From a virus: a DNA stretch of 64,000 nucleotides. Location: positions 1-64,000 of IMG/VR virus record IMGVR_UViG_3300043410_001300. One strand, given 5' to 3'. Under the pieces are notes generated by a model that searched no databases, had not been told where the DNA came from, and was given only the letters and a program-made list of their open reading frames with translations. Position numbers and translations under genes: made by a program. Position 1 is the stretch's first letter, and every line of letters begins with the position of its first letter. Positions 47,112-55,381 of the stretch are shown piece by piece.

Positions 47112-47838
47112 GGTAGCTATTTGTTTAAGTGGATTAGTACGTACTGGCGTAAGAACTAAGGCACAGTTTGATAGAGTATTTGGTCATCTAGGAGCCGACT
47201 TATTCTATCATACATGGACAACAGATCATACTCCTGAGGTTACTAACTTATATCAGCCAACTGATTACCTGGTCCAGGAGCCACTCCAAGGTGATCAAGG
47301 TTCATTTGGTAACATGTTATACAGCATCATGATGGCAAATCGTCTTAAGCGCCAGCACGAGGAGCGCCATAACTTTCGATATGACCTAGTGATTAAAGCT
47401 AGATTTGATCTAGTATATAACCCTGGTGCTAGATTTGTGGAGCGGATTGAGCCTAGAACAGTGTATTCTACGGGCGGCAACTGTGGTCTTAACCCTACCG
47501 ACTATGAGACACATGGGATTAGTGATGTCCTATTCTGGGGTGATTCCGAATCAATGGACATCGTATGTGATACTTATATGTACTACCGGCACTGGGCTCT
47601 AGAACTAGATCGATTACTGCGGGATGGTATGGTGTTTGATCACCATGATATCTATCTTAGCCCAGGCACACTAATGATGAATTTAGGTGCGCGGCATAAT
47701 ATACACTTTGTAAAACATGCTAGTAGTATCAGAGAGATACCCTGGCGGTTGAATGCCACGCATCTAGACCCCGATACCCAATACCAACAAATTAAGGAGA
47801 TATACAATAATGGCCACAAGACTAGTAGTAGCAGGTGA
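47092..47838 (+). CDS. Glycosyltransferase-like protein, SGQPRTW family copy 2
   Basis: 248 residues from the ATG at 47092, six bases after GGAGG. An upstream start at 47053 is inside the preceding gene and gives unrelated residues. It opens KVAICLSGLVRTGVRTKAQF, with DLFYHTWTTDHTP and LVIKARFDLVYNPG, a diverged copy of the preceding protein. A DHHDIYLSPGTLMM segment near the end may help bind the acceptor. It overlaps both neighbours by about 20-30 bases. Confidence 0.5.
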   Translation: MDLKRGKVAICLSGLVRTGVRTKAQFDRVFGHLGADLFYHTWTTDHTPEVTNLYQPTDYLVQEPLQGDQGSFGNMLYSIMMANRLKRQHEERHNFRYDLVIKARFDLVYNPGARFVERIEPRTVYSTGGNCGLNPTDYETHGISDVLFWGDSESMDIVCDTYMYYRHWALELDRLLRDGMVFDHHDIYLSPGTLMMNLGARHNIHFVKHASSIREIPWRLNATHLDPDTQYQQIKEIYNNGHKTSSSR

Positions 47839-48616
47839 TTCCTGGACATACGGTAGTGAGATCAGAGACCCTAAGCTCACCGAAGACGTTAAAGACTGGG
47901 ATCAACCCAATGATGCCTACAGGCTACCTAGAATTTGGCCTACCAAACTAGGCGCTCTCATGGGTTCTGATACCGAAGTAATTAATCTGAGCTACCCTGC
48001 GGCATCTAATGACCGCATAGTCAGACACTTAACAGGATGGCTAACACAGGAGTACTTATATCCCGGTCGAGATACTAGTGACTTATTCGTAGTAGTAGGT
48101 CTAACTTCACCTGAACGTAAGGACTTCTACTACAAAGACGAGAGCTTACAGAACTGGATCACTATCTGGCCAATGTGGGATCATAGTTATGCACAACCAC
48201 CACTCCGTGAGTTTGGTAAACTATATGCTACCCATATGTGGAACGAGGAGGAGTATGTGCACCGTTATATTCAGCAGGTGTTCTACCTACAAACCCTATT
48301 TAAACAGTATGGTATCAAGCACCTGTTCTTTCAAGCGTTCTATCAGCATCAAACTATGCATATTAAAGACTGGCGAGATGACCCGTATAACAGACATTAT
48401 AATGGCCAACCCGATCGTCCACTATGGGATATGATTGACCCGGTTAGATTTATGAACAAAAATGACTCCAATCATAGCTTCCACCACTATATCACTAGCA
48501 GAGACACTAGCCCACATAAGCAAGTTAGTATAGTGGGCATGCATCCGTCAGAGACTGGCCATACCTGGTGGGCCGAACGTCTTCACCAATATTGTGGAGA
48601 TAATAATCTATGGTAA
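47810..48616 (+). CDS. SGNH-hydrolase-like protein 1
   Basis: 268 residues. The GDSWTYG box (D10, S11) supplies the candidate catalytic Ser. AASNDRI supplies the usual Gly/Asn oxyanion segment, and MHPSETGH near the C-terminus (H245) the His, as in SGNH/GDSL esterases. Members act on acetyl or acyl esters of glycans. AAGGAG lies ahead of the ATG, inside the previous gene. This is the first of three in tandem. Confidence 0.62.
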   Translation: MATRLVVAGDSWTYGSEIRDPKLTEDVKDWDQPNDAYRLPRIWPTKLGALMGSDTEVINLSYPAASNDRIVRHLTGWLTQEYLYPGRDTSDLFVVVGLTSPERKDFYYKDESLQNWITIWPMWDHSYAQPPLREFGKLYATHMWNEEEYVHRYIQQVFYLQTLFKQYGIKHLFFQAFYQHQTMHIKDWRDDPYNRHYNGQPDRPLWDMIDPVRFMNKNDSNHSFHHYITSRDTSPHKQVSIVGMHPSETGHTWWAERLHQYCGDNNLW

Positions 48617-49401
48617 GTCAACCAGTAACCCATCTAGCAGTATGCGGCGACAGCTTTGGCGTAGGCGCAGGTCTACCGTATGACAGATGCTATGAAGACA
48701 ACTTTACGGGCCGAGTAGCCGAACACTTCAATCTACCTCAGAAGGTATATGCCCGTAGTGGTTGCTGTAACTTTACTATCTTACTACAGGTGCGTAAGAT
48801 TATCGAGCAGGTCAAACAAGATCCCACATATCGCCCATTGGTTGTAATTACTACTACATTTCACGAGCGCCTGATATTTCCAGTCGATGGTAGTACTGAC
48901 TATCGAATGCCAGACTTATCACAAGTAGAGTACATGAACTACCCACCATACAGTGATATTAGTCCTAGCGAATCTAGGCCACTCGAATTCAGTATCGAGC
49001 ATGAACCCACACTACTCACTGAGACTGTTAGTAACATAGATCAGTATCTTCGTGGTAATATCAAGTGGGCAGATGGCTTATTCCATCGCGTAACACCCAA
49101 TAAGTTCGAGGCTATTAAGTCCTACATTACTGAACTATTCGATACCGGCGTCAAGCAACAGTGGGATAACTCCCTGTTCATTACTATGCACTACCTATTA
49201 GCTAAGCATGATATACCCCACGTTATCATGGGACACTACTTACATGATCTCCAAGGCCAACCAGAATACATGCAACATGATTGGGGCCACTGGTGTAAAC
49301 ATTACCCAGACAACATGGGCAGTGGACACTGTAATGAGGAAGGTAATAGACTAGTGGGAGAGGCACTCGTCAAACACATCGAGGACAACAGTATATTATG
49401 A
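48610..49401 (+). CDS. SGNH-hydrolase-like protein 2
   Basis: 263 residues. It has VCGDSFGVGAGLP (D14, S15) and a cysteine pair SGCCNF at the place of the Asn block. The C-terminus MGSGHCNEEGNRLVGEAL carries the His-containing end. It is more diverged than its two neighbours, which share GDSW and SNDR, so function may differ. It overlaps the previous gene by seven bases. Confidence 0.58.
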   Translation: MVSQPVTHLAVCGDSFGVGAGLPYDRCYEDNFTGRVAEHFNLPQKVYARSGCCNFTILLQVRKIIEQVKQDPTYRPLVVITTTFHERLIFPVDGSTDYRMPDLSQVEYMNYPPYSDISPSESRPLEFSIEHEPTLLTETVSNIDQYLRGNIKWADGLFHRVTPNKFEAIKSYITELFDTGVKQQWDNSLFITMHYLLAKHDIPHVIMGHYLHDLQGQPEYMQHDWGHWCKHYPDNMGSGHCNEEGNRLVGEALVKHIEDNSIL

Positions 49402-50093
49402 GGGTATTATACGCTAACGGAGATAGTTGGACCTTCGGCCAAGAGATACCGTCCACGCACCCTACCTCCCAATGTCACACCGATCAATACTACGGAAGCT
49501 GGCCGTTCAAATTAGCCTCCCTACTGGGCGCGGCGTGTGTCAATGAGGGCGCTGGCGCTGGCAGTAATGATAGAATATTCAGGAAGACTACTGAGTATAT
49601 CAATGAATGGGTGGCAACCTGCCGCAACCCCCAGGACCTCACCATTGTAGTAGGCTGGACCACACCTGAACGAGCAGAACTAGAGGCCAATGGCGTATAT
49701 ACTAGAATAAACATTAATAATATCATTACTAAGTATGGCGAGGATGCCGACTACGAGCGCCAGCAATTAGAAGAGTATAGAGACAGTTACTACCGGGTCT
49801 TAGACCTCGAGATGGCAGCGGTCAGACAGATTAGATATATGATGACACTTCGTACACTAACCGCCGCCCTAGGTATTCGTTACTGGGACTTTCAAGCAAT
49901 CGGTGCCCACCCACACCAGCTCCAAGCACTAGCTAACCGACACTATGGTCATACAATGGACAATTACTATGGGACTACATGGCACAATTACTGTCAACTC
50001 CACGGCCAACCACTACACACTCATGGCCATCCCACCACCGAAGCCCACCATCATTGGGCGTCCTTACTCCACGACTGGATCAGCCATGAATAA
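49398..50093 (+). CDS. SGNH-hydrolase-like protein 3
   Basis: 231 residues: NGDSWTFGQEIP (D9, S10), GAGSNDRIFRKT, VVGWTTPERAELE, and a His-rich end HTHGHPTTEAHHHW. It closely follows the plan of the first copy (GDSWTYG, SNDRIVR, VVGLTSPERKDF), so copies 1 and 3 are the nearer pair. Start overlaps the previous stop as ATGA. An acyl-esterase or acyltransferase role on sugars is likely for the family but unproven here. Confidence 0.6.
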   Translation: MRVLYANGDSWTFGQEIPSTHPTSQCHTDQYYGSWPFKLASLLGAACVNEGAGAGSNDRIFRKTTEYINEWVATCRNPQDLTIVVGWTTPERAELEANGVYTRININNIITKYGEDADYERQQLEEYRDSYYRVLDLEMAAVRQIRYMMTLRTLTAALGIRYWDFQAIGAHPHQLQALANRHYGHTMDNYYGTTWHNYCQLHGQPLHTHGHPTTEAHHHWASLLHDWISHE

Positions 50094-50856
50094 AACCGTC
50101 AATATCATCATGGCTCTGGGTGGTGAGGGATCCAGATTTGCCTCCCAGGGCTACGAACTACCTAAGTATCTACTAGCATATGGCGGCTCTACTATGTTAT
50201 ATCATTCCTTAGCATCCCTACGCATATCAGGTAATGTATACTTTATCGCTAGACAGGAGCACTTAGACCGTTACCCACAACTCCAACCACTGTTAGATGC
50301 CCTAGGTACCACCATCGTTGCACCACATCTGACCAGAGGAGCAGCAGAAACCCTACTCCTAGCCGAACCACATATACAGGACCTATCCTTACCCATGATT
50401 AGTATCAATTGTGACCAGATGATCAAGTGGAATCCGCAACCATTCTTAGATAAACTGGCCACTAATCCACACACCTCGTACATTGTTACCTATAGGGACA
50501 CTTCACCTAAGTGTTCGTATGTCCTATGTGAAACTCCTGCATGCAATAGTTTAGATAGTACCAAGGTCATTGAGGTGCGTGAGAAACAAGTAATCTCCAC
50601 GCATGCCACCGTTGGAATCTATCATTGGAGTAGTACTCAACTGTTCTTTAGGTGTGCCCAGGAGTATATTAGCACCACACCGCTCCAACAATGCGATGGT
50701 GGAGAGTATTATGTAGCACCGGTTTACAATGTGGCCATTGGCCAGGGGCAATCTGTAGAGCGATATAGCATAGAAGACAACGGTGGACAATTCTGGCCAG
50801 TAGGCACACCCCAAGATTTGAACAGTTATATACTAGAGACAGGAGATTTTATATGA
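50086..50856 (+). CDS. Sugar-1-phosphate nucleotidyltransferase-like protein
   Basis: 256 residues from the ATG at 50086, overlapping the previous stop (ATGAATAA). The start of the fold reads NIIMALGGEGSRFASQGYEL followed by PKYLL, the G-x-G-x-R...PK nucleotide-binding signature. SINCDQMIKW carries the catalytic Asp strand and GGEYYVAPVYN the sugar-binding end. It would make an NDP-sugar for the transferases upstream. The following cupin overlaps by four bases, and cupin plus nucleotidyltransferase is a common pairing in sugar pathways. Confidence 0.68.
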   Translation: MNKTVNIIMALGGEGSRFASQGYELPKYLLAYGGSTMLYHSLASLRISGNVYFIARQEHLDRYPQLQPLLDALGTTIVAPHLTRGAAETLLLAEPHIQDLSLPMISINCDQMIKWNPQPFLDKLATNPHTSYIVTYRDTSPKCSYVLCETPACNSLDSTKVIEVREKQVISTHATVGIYHWSSTQLFFRCAQEYISTTPLQQCDGGEYYVAPVYNVAIGQGQSVERYSIEDNGGQFWPVGTPQDLNSYILETGDFI

Positions 50857-51185
50857 AACACCACCGCTTAGAAGATTTCTACCGTGGTTGGATAGTGGGT
50901 AAGTTCGAGCCATCATTGCTCCAAGCTGATTTCGAAGTAGGCATTGCCCATCACCACGCCGGCGAACCACACGGAGACCACTTTCATAAACTGTCCACCG
51001 AGATTAACGTGGTGATTAGTGGTACCGTCAAGATTAACGATAGGGTGTTTAACAGTGGCGACATATTCGTCCTAGAGCCCTGGGAAGTGTCACAAGCCGA
51101 GTTTATCACTGATTGCGTGATTGTGATAGTGCGTGATCGGAGTATTCCAGGTGATAAATTCGAATTCAGCATTCGTGGCGAATAA
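50853..51185 (+). CDS. Cupin-fold protein
   Basis: 110 residues. The metal-binding cupin motif 1 is visible as HHHAGEPHGDHFHK...E...G (H and E ligands) and motif 2 as GDIFVLEPWEVSQAEF. Small cupins of this sort are sugar isomerases, epimerase-like enzymes or regulators. It ends the overlapping gene block. The nearest following gene, 234 bases on, is the RuBisCO-like protein, so a functional link to either side is possible. Confidence 0.68.
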   Translation: MKHHRLEDFYRGWIVGKFEPSLLQADFEVGIAHHHAGEPHGDHFHKLSTEINVVISGTVKINDRVFNSGDIFVLEPWEVSQAEFITDCVIVIVRDRSIPGDKFEFSIRGE

Positions 51186-51295
51186 TTGGGCCTTTGTAGG
51201 CCTATCGTGGTATATCAGTGCCTGGTGAGCCTCTGGAGACATTATTTTTCTCCCTACTCCCTTCAAGTGCGTTAGAAATACTTTTTGCTCCCACC

Positions 51296-51330
51296 ACCGT
51301 TAATTCGCTAATATTCGGCTATTTAACGGT
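51296..51330 (+). terminator. Terminator-like inverted repeat after the cupin gene
   Basis: Arms ACCGTTAA and TTAACGGT with a 19-base loop, followed by ATTTTAT. The long loop and short T tract make it a weak candidate. Confidence 0.35.
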
Positions 51331-51341
51331 ATTTTATCCTG

Positions 51342-51350
51342 AATAAATAT
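51342..51350 (+). promoter_or_regulatory. Late-promoter-like motif AATAAATAT
   Basis: TAAATA-type motif 69 bases before the RuBisCO-like gene and just after the terminator-like repeat. It could start the 51420-54827 operon. Confidence 0.4.
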
Positions 51351-51419
51351 GGAGTGGTTCGTCTGCGGTTGAGGTGGTGAATAATATCTTCTAGGTGGCA
51401 CCACATAGTAAATAACCAC

Positions 51420-52544
51420 ATGAATATTTACCTACCTACCGTACCAGCCGGTCATATTGCTGTTAAATTTGGGATTACTTCCTCTACTACCTTAGATGAG
51501 GCTGCTCGTGGCATTGCTATTGGGCAGTCTATTGGTAATCCTGGTGCTCGTGTGGAGCGTTGGGAGACTAGTCATCTAATTGATACCCATTGTGCTAAGA
51601 TTATTGGCAGTCGAGAGGACTTATTATCTAGACACGAGGGTGATGTTGTTATTGCTTTCCCCCTTATTAATATTAACTGGAGGGAGGATGGCCTATCTCA
51701 GTTATTATGTACTATAATGGGTGGTCAGTGTGATATTGATATTATAGAACGGTGCTGGGTAGTAGATATTGATCTCGATTTAGTACCTAGATTAACTCCA
51801 CGCTATGGTTTGAGTGGCTTGCGTGAGTTAACTGGTCGTTATGATCGTCCATTATTGGGTTGTATTATTAAGCCTAAGATTGGTTTATCGGCCGGTGATT
51901 ATGGTACCATTGTGGAGGAAATGGTTAGAGGTGGTGCTGATATTATTAAAGAGGATGAAATACTAGCTAATCCGGTATTTTGTAGTATGGAGGAGCGCTT
52001 ATCTATTGTTAGAGAGATTATTGGTACTAGAAAGATTGTTTACTTGGCTACTATTAATGCGGATGCAGATAGATTATTAGACAAGGCTAGAATGGTAGCT
52101 AGGAGTGGAATTCGTGGAGTACATTTAAATGTATGGAGCGGATTAGGTAGTTATGGGGCTGTTCGTAGATTAGGTCTAGATATTGCGCTGCATTATCAAA
52201 AGTCTGGTGATCGGGCGTGGAGTGATAGGAATAATAAGTATAGAATTACCTGGTGGGTACTATGTAAATTAGCTGCCTGGAGCGGCGTAGATACTATTCA
52301 TGCTGGTATGTGGGGTGGTTACTTATCAGATGACCCTGTGGAATTGGCGGAGATTATGCGGATGTTGACCGGTTATAATGTAGTGCCGGCATTGTCGTGT
52401 GGTATGAATGCCGAATTAATTCCCAAGGTGACAGATAGATTTGGTGTAGATTATATGGCCAATGTAGGAGCTGCTTGTCATTCGCATCCTCTTGGCGTGG
52501 AGGCAGGAGTTAGAGAATTACGCAGGGCTATCGATGGTAGTTAA
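51420..52544 (+). CDS. RuBisCO-like protein (form IV type)
   Basis: 374 residues with the RuBisCO large-subunit plan: a small N-terminal alpha/beta domain (1-145, ending YDRPLLG) and a TIM barrel. Aligned by eye, K175 and K177 of spinach correspond to K151 and K153 (IIKPKIG). The carbamylated K201 with D203 and E204 corresponds to K177, D179 and E180 (GGADIIKEDE). H294 is H258, H327 is H294 and S379 is S326. R295 is Tyr (Y259) and the loop-6 K334 is Tyr (Y301), so CO2 fixation is unlikely. Enolase or isomerase chemistry on a sugar phosphate, as in RuBisCO-like proteins, is the better guess. It is followed by a kinase with an 11-base overlap. Codons are visibly more T-rich than upstream. Confidence 0.82.
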   Translation: MNIYLPTVPAGHIAVKFGITSSTTLDEAARGIAIGQSIGNPGARVERWETSHLIDTHCAKIIGSREDLLSRHEGDVVIAFPLININWREDGLSQLLCTIMGGQCDIDIIERCWVVDIDLDLVPRLTPRYGLSGLRELTGRYDRPLLGCIIKPKIGLSAGDYGTIVEEMVRGGADIIKEDEILANPVFCSMEERLSIVREIIGTRKIVYLATINADADRLLDKARMVARSGIRGVHLNVWSGLGSYGAVRRLGLDIALHYQKSGDRAWSDRNNKYRITWWVLCKLAAWSGVDTIHAGMWGGYLSDDPVELAEIMRMLTGYNVVPALSCGMNAELIPKVTDRFGVDYMANVGAACHSHPLGVEAGVRELRRAIDGS

Positions 52545-53262
52545 ATTATGCGGACATAGTGGCGCTGAAGTAGAATTAATAGATGGTAGGGTCCATAAAA
52601 GCGGTCGCGGAGTTATTCGTAATTACGCCAGAATGACTTCCCTAGGTAATTTAATACCACAACCCCGCATTATTGATTATAGCGACAGCCTTGTCCTAGA
52701 ATATATCGCGGGCGATAATATTGCTGATTGGCTAGGTAATAATCAACCACATCAATTAATTAAATTTATTCAGAGTAATATTGATATTCTGGGTGAAGTA
52801 ATTATCGATCCATATAAGGATTATTTGCCGGTGTATGAGGCTAGATTGAATTCTGCCTTATATTTACCTACCACTATTGGAAATATTATTGATGATCTAC
52901 CTAGATATCTACCACAAACCCAATATCATGGTGATTTTACATTTGATAATATTATTGCTGGTAGTAGTGGATTTGTCTTAATCGACGCAGTAGACACTGA
53001 CCTAGATAATATCTGGTTTGATTTAGCTAAATTGCGACAGGATGTAGATTGTGGATGGTTTGTGCGTAATCGTGGTGGAGTCACTGATGATCTTGCCATT
53101 AAATTAAGATTGATTAGCGGTGAATTATCTAGGAAATATCGACATTATTCTAATAGGAGCATGGCAATATTAGCGCTAGGCAGAGTATGGAACTATTCTA
53201 CACCCGAGGAGCAAGAGTGGATAAGTACTAAGATGGATATGTTATGGAGGACACCATGTTGA
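52534..53262 (+). CDS. Small-molecule kinase (APH/choline-kinase-like fold)
   Basis: 242 residues from the ATG at 52534, which overlaps the end of the RuBisCO-like gene. The kinase catalytic loop is YHGDFTFDNI (H132, D134, N139), followed by LIDAVDTD (D151) for metal binding. The N-terminal lobe is short, with LVLEYIAG as the hinge. Relatives phosphorylate sugars, choline, aminoglycosides or methylthioribose (MTR). At 242 residues it is smaller than MTR kinase (about 400). Coupling suggests it makes, or uses, the substrate of the RuBisCO-like protein. Confidence 0.7.
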   Translation: MVVKLCGHSGAEVELIDGRVHKSGRGVIRNYARMTSLGNLIPQPRIIDYSDSLVLEYIAGDNIADWLGNNQPHQLIKFIQSNIDILGEVIIDPYKDYLPVYEARLNSALYLPTTIGNIIDDLPRYLPQTQYHGDFTFDNIIAGSSGFVLIDAVDTDLDNIWFDLAKLRQDVDCGWFVRNRGGVTDDLAIKLRLISGELSRKYRHYSNRSMAILALGRVWNYSTPEEQEWISTKMDMLWRTPC

Positions 53263-53360
53263 AAAAGATTTATTATGCCTTATTTGGCAAGATTATTCGT
53301 GAGATTAAATATCGCCGTCGGTTAAAAGAATTGCGTAAGCGAGACCCATTTATCTATTAA
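53256..53360 (+). CDS. Small basic protein preceding the carbamoyltransferase (34 aa)
   Basis: MLKKIYYALFGKIIREIKYR followed by RRLKELRKRDPFIY. A short hydrophobic-basic helix with a RKRDPFIY end, of the type I associate with carbamoyltransferase genes in aquatic phages. Its ATG overlaps the kinase stop. Probably a membrane- or partner-binding helper; function unknown. Confidence 0.6.
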   Translation: MLKKIYYALFGKIIREIKYRRRLKELRKRDPFIY

Positions 53361-53363
53361 AAT

Positions 53364-54827
53364 ATGAATTATGTAGGAATTAGCTGTGGCTATCATGACG
53401 CGGCACTAACTGTTATAGGCAGTACTGGTAATATATTATTCGCTGGACACGCAGAGCGATACGGTGATAATAAACATACGCCTAATTTAAATATGGGTAT
53501 TATTGATGATGCCCGTAAGTATATTACTGATGAGATAGAAGTACATTATTACGAGCGTCCGCTGGTTAAATATATGCGTAGATTATGGGCAGGTGAGCGT
53601 CCAGTATTATCTAGTATGAGTGCTAAAAATATTATAGGTGATATATTAATAGCAGAATTAGGCGTTGACCGAGGGTGTAAAATACATACTCATAATCATC
53701 ATCTCGCTCATGCGGCGGCGGGGTTTCAGACCTCGCCATATGATAACGCCACTGTTGTTGTTATTGATGCTATCGGTGAGTTTGAGACTATTACTATATG
53801 GAAGGCCAAATATGTCGAAGGTAAAGCAAAATATAAAAAACTTTATACACAAAATTACCCAAATTCCATCGGACTCTTTTATACTGGAATTACTCAGCGC
53901 GTTGGCCTACGTCCATTAGATGAAGAGTATATTTTAATGGGCATGGCAGCGTATGGCAAACCAATATATGTAGAGGAGATGAGAGCTAAATTGGATGAGA
54001 ATTTACATATTGGTGTAGGTGATGATTTCTTACCAGATGCCGATCATTATGATTTAGCCGCTAGTGCTCAGGTATTAGTGGAAGAGTTAATCATGGATAT
54101 TATTCGTAAGGCCAAGCAATTAGGCACTAGTAGTAATCTGGTATATGGCGGCGGCGTAGCTCTTAATTGTTTAGCAAATAGACGGTTAGGTGAATATTAC
54201 AAAAATGTATGGATACTACCTAACCCTGGTGATGCGGGTAGTAGTTTAGGTGCGGCCGCATTAGGCTATGGCGGTCCGATTAAATTCGATAATGCTTATC
54301 TTGGTCATAATATCCCAGGCGAATATCCAGTCAGTCGATTAATCGATGAGTTAATTACTAATAAGATTGTTGGTGTGGCTAGCGGCAGAGCAGAGTTTGG
54401 ACCACGAGCACTGGGTAATAGATCATTATTAGCTGACCCTAGAGGTCCTGAGATTAAAGAACTAGTGAATAATATTAAACGACGACAGCAATTCAGGCCA
54501 TTTGCGCCAGTTATTCTAGAAGAATTAGCTGATAGTTATTTTGATATGTCGGGCGATGGCGTTGATAGTAGATATATGCAGCGAGTGGTTCGTTGTATAC
54601 ATCCCGAATTATTCCCTGCCATTATTCATAGAGACGGCACCAGCAGAGTACAAACAGTACCTAATGATGGTAGTGGAATAAGGCGATTACTTGAAGCATG
54701 GTACAAGGAGACAGGCTGTCCTATGTTATTAAATACATCGCTGAATATCAGGGGTGAGCCCATGGTTAATAATCGTCAGGACGCTGATAGATTTGAGGAG
54801 CTATATGACATAAAGGTGTGTAGTTAA
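53364..54827 (+). CDS. NodU/CmcH-type carbamoyltransferase
   Basis: 487 residues, full length. The N-terminal Kae1-like domain has GISCGYHDAALTV, HNHHLAHAAAGF (metal-binding His), VVVIDAIGE and GGGVALNCLAN. The C-terminal YrdC-like domain has GRAEFGPRALGNRSLLADPR, FRPFAPVILEE and LNTSLNIRGEP. Enzymes of this type make carbamoyl adenylate from carbamoyl phosphate and ATP and transfer carbamoyl to a hydroxyl on a sugar or other small molecule. Its stop shares a palindromic TTAA with the convergent gene. The acceptor is probably made by neighbouring genes. Confidence 0.9.
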   Translation: MNYVGISCGYHDAALTVIGSTGNILFAGHAERYGDNKHTPNLNMGIIDDARKYITDEIEVHYYERPLVKYMRRLWAGERPVLSSMSAKNIIGDILIAELGVDRGCKIHTHNHHLAHAAAGFQTSPYDNATVVVIDAIGEFETITIWKAKYVEGKAKYKKLYTQNYPNSIGLFYTGITQRVGLRPLDEEYILMGMAAYGKPIYVEEMRAKLDENLHIGVGDDFLPDADHYDLAASAQVLVEELIMDIIRKAKQLGTSSNLVYGGGVALNCLANRRLGEYYKNVWILPNPGDAGSSLGAAALGYGGPIKFDNAYLGHNIPGEYPVSRLIDELITNKIVGVASGRAEFGPRALGNRSLLADPRGPEIKELVNNIKRRQQFRPFAPVILEELADSYFDMSGDGVDSRYMQRVVRCIHPELFPAIIHRDGTSRVQTVPNDGSGIRRLLEAWYKETGCPMLLNTSLNIRGEPMVNNRQDADRFEELYDIKVCS

Positions 54828-55381
54828 ACACCACACACTACGAGGTGAATACGCTCCTGTTCGCCTCCATTGTATACCCAGTGATACTTCGTAGTATCGA
54901 CTTCGTACCAGTTACCATCCATCGGGATATGATAGTTTAGGCCATATACGGGCACATCACTGGATCCCGCATACTCCTGACTAACTTCACCAAATAATGC
55001 TTTGTTATTTGTTTTTAACACTAGATGATATCTAACTTCATGATCTCTGTGGATACTAAGACCGTGATGCGGCATCAATCTCATAATTCTTATTCTGCCA
55101 AACTCAACGCCGAGATGTTCCTTGAGTTGTTCTAATTGTCCTCTGATATAAGATTGTATATCAATATTCCATATCGTGAAGTCTGTTTCCTTGCCACCAT
55201 AAGCTGGGCTATTAGCATTCGACAGTCCACCAACAGCATCATACCATCTATTAGTAGCACCATTACGGCAGTTTAACCCTATTTGATTTTTATCTCCCCA
55301 AGGGGCAATATGAAGTAACTCATCGAGCTCCTCATTACAGCGAGCCACATCACTACTCATAGTTAACCGTTTAATGAACAT
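54824..55381 (-). CDS. 2OG-Fe(II) oxygenase, aspartyl/asparaginyl hydroxylase-like
   Basis: 185 residues from the ATG at 55381, five bases after GGAGA; a start at 55393 is possible but adds four residues inside the upstream gene. Iron ligands: H111 and D113 in LSIHRDHEVRYHLVL, and H167 in YHWVYNGG. R177 (ERIHLVV) is placed to bind 2-oxoglutarate. The beta-hydroxylase branch often modifies protein or small-molecule side chains. Start overlaps the methyltransferase stop (TAATG), so the two form a small operon. Confidence 0.75.
   Translation of the reverse strand: MFIKRLTMSSDVARCNEELDELLHIAPWGDKNQIGLNCRNGATNRWYDAVGGLSNANSPAYGGKETDFTIWNIDIQSYIRGQLEQLKEHLGVEFGRIRIMRLMPHHGLSIHRDHEVRYHLVLKTNNKALFGEVSQEYAGSSDVPVYGLNYHIPMDGNWYEVDTTKYHWVYNGGEQERIHLVVCGV

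Larger units (their letters stand above)
51186..51419 (+). other. Intergenic leader before the RuBisCO-like gene
   Basis: 234 bases between blocks. It holds a weak hairpin (GGCCT-TTGT-AGGCC near 51188), a terminator-like inverted repeat (51296-51330) and a TAAATA motif (51342-51350). No further gene is seen. Confidence 0.5.

Noticed and set aside
51420-52544. True CO2-fixing RuBisCO
   Set aside because: R295 and the loop-6 lysine are replaced by Tyr in my alignment and no small subunit or phosphoribulokinase is nearby.
53364-54827. tRNA t6A-type enzyme (Kae1/TsaD) rather than carbamoyltransferase
   Set aside because: The Kae1-like domain is followed by a C-terminal YrdC-like domain in one chain with the GRAEFGPRALGNRS signature, which is NodU/CmcH style.
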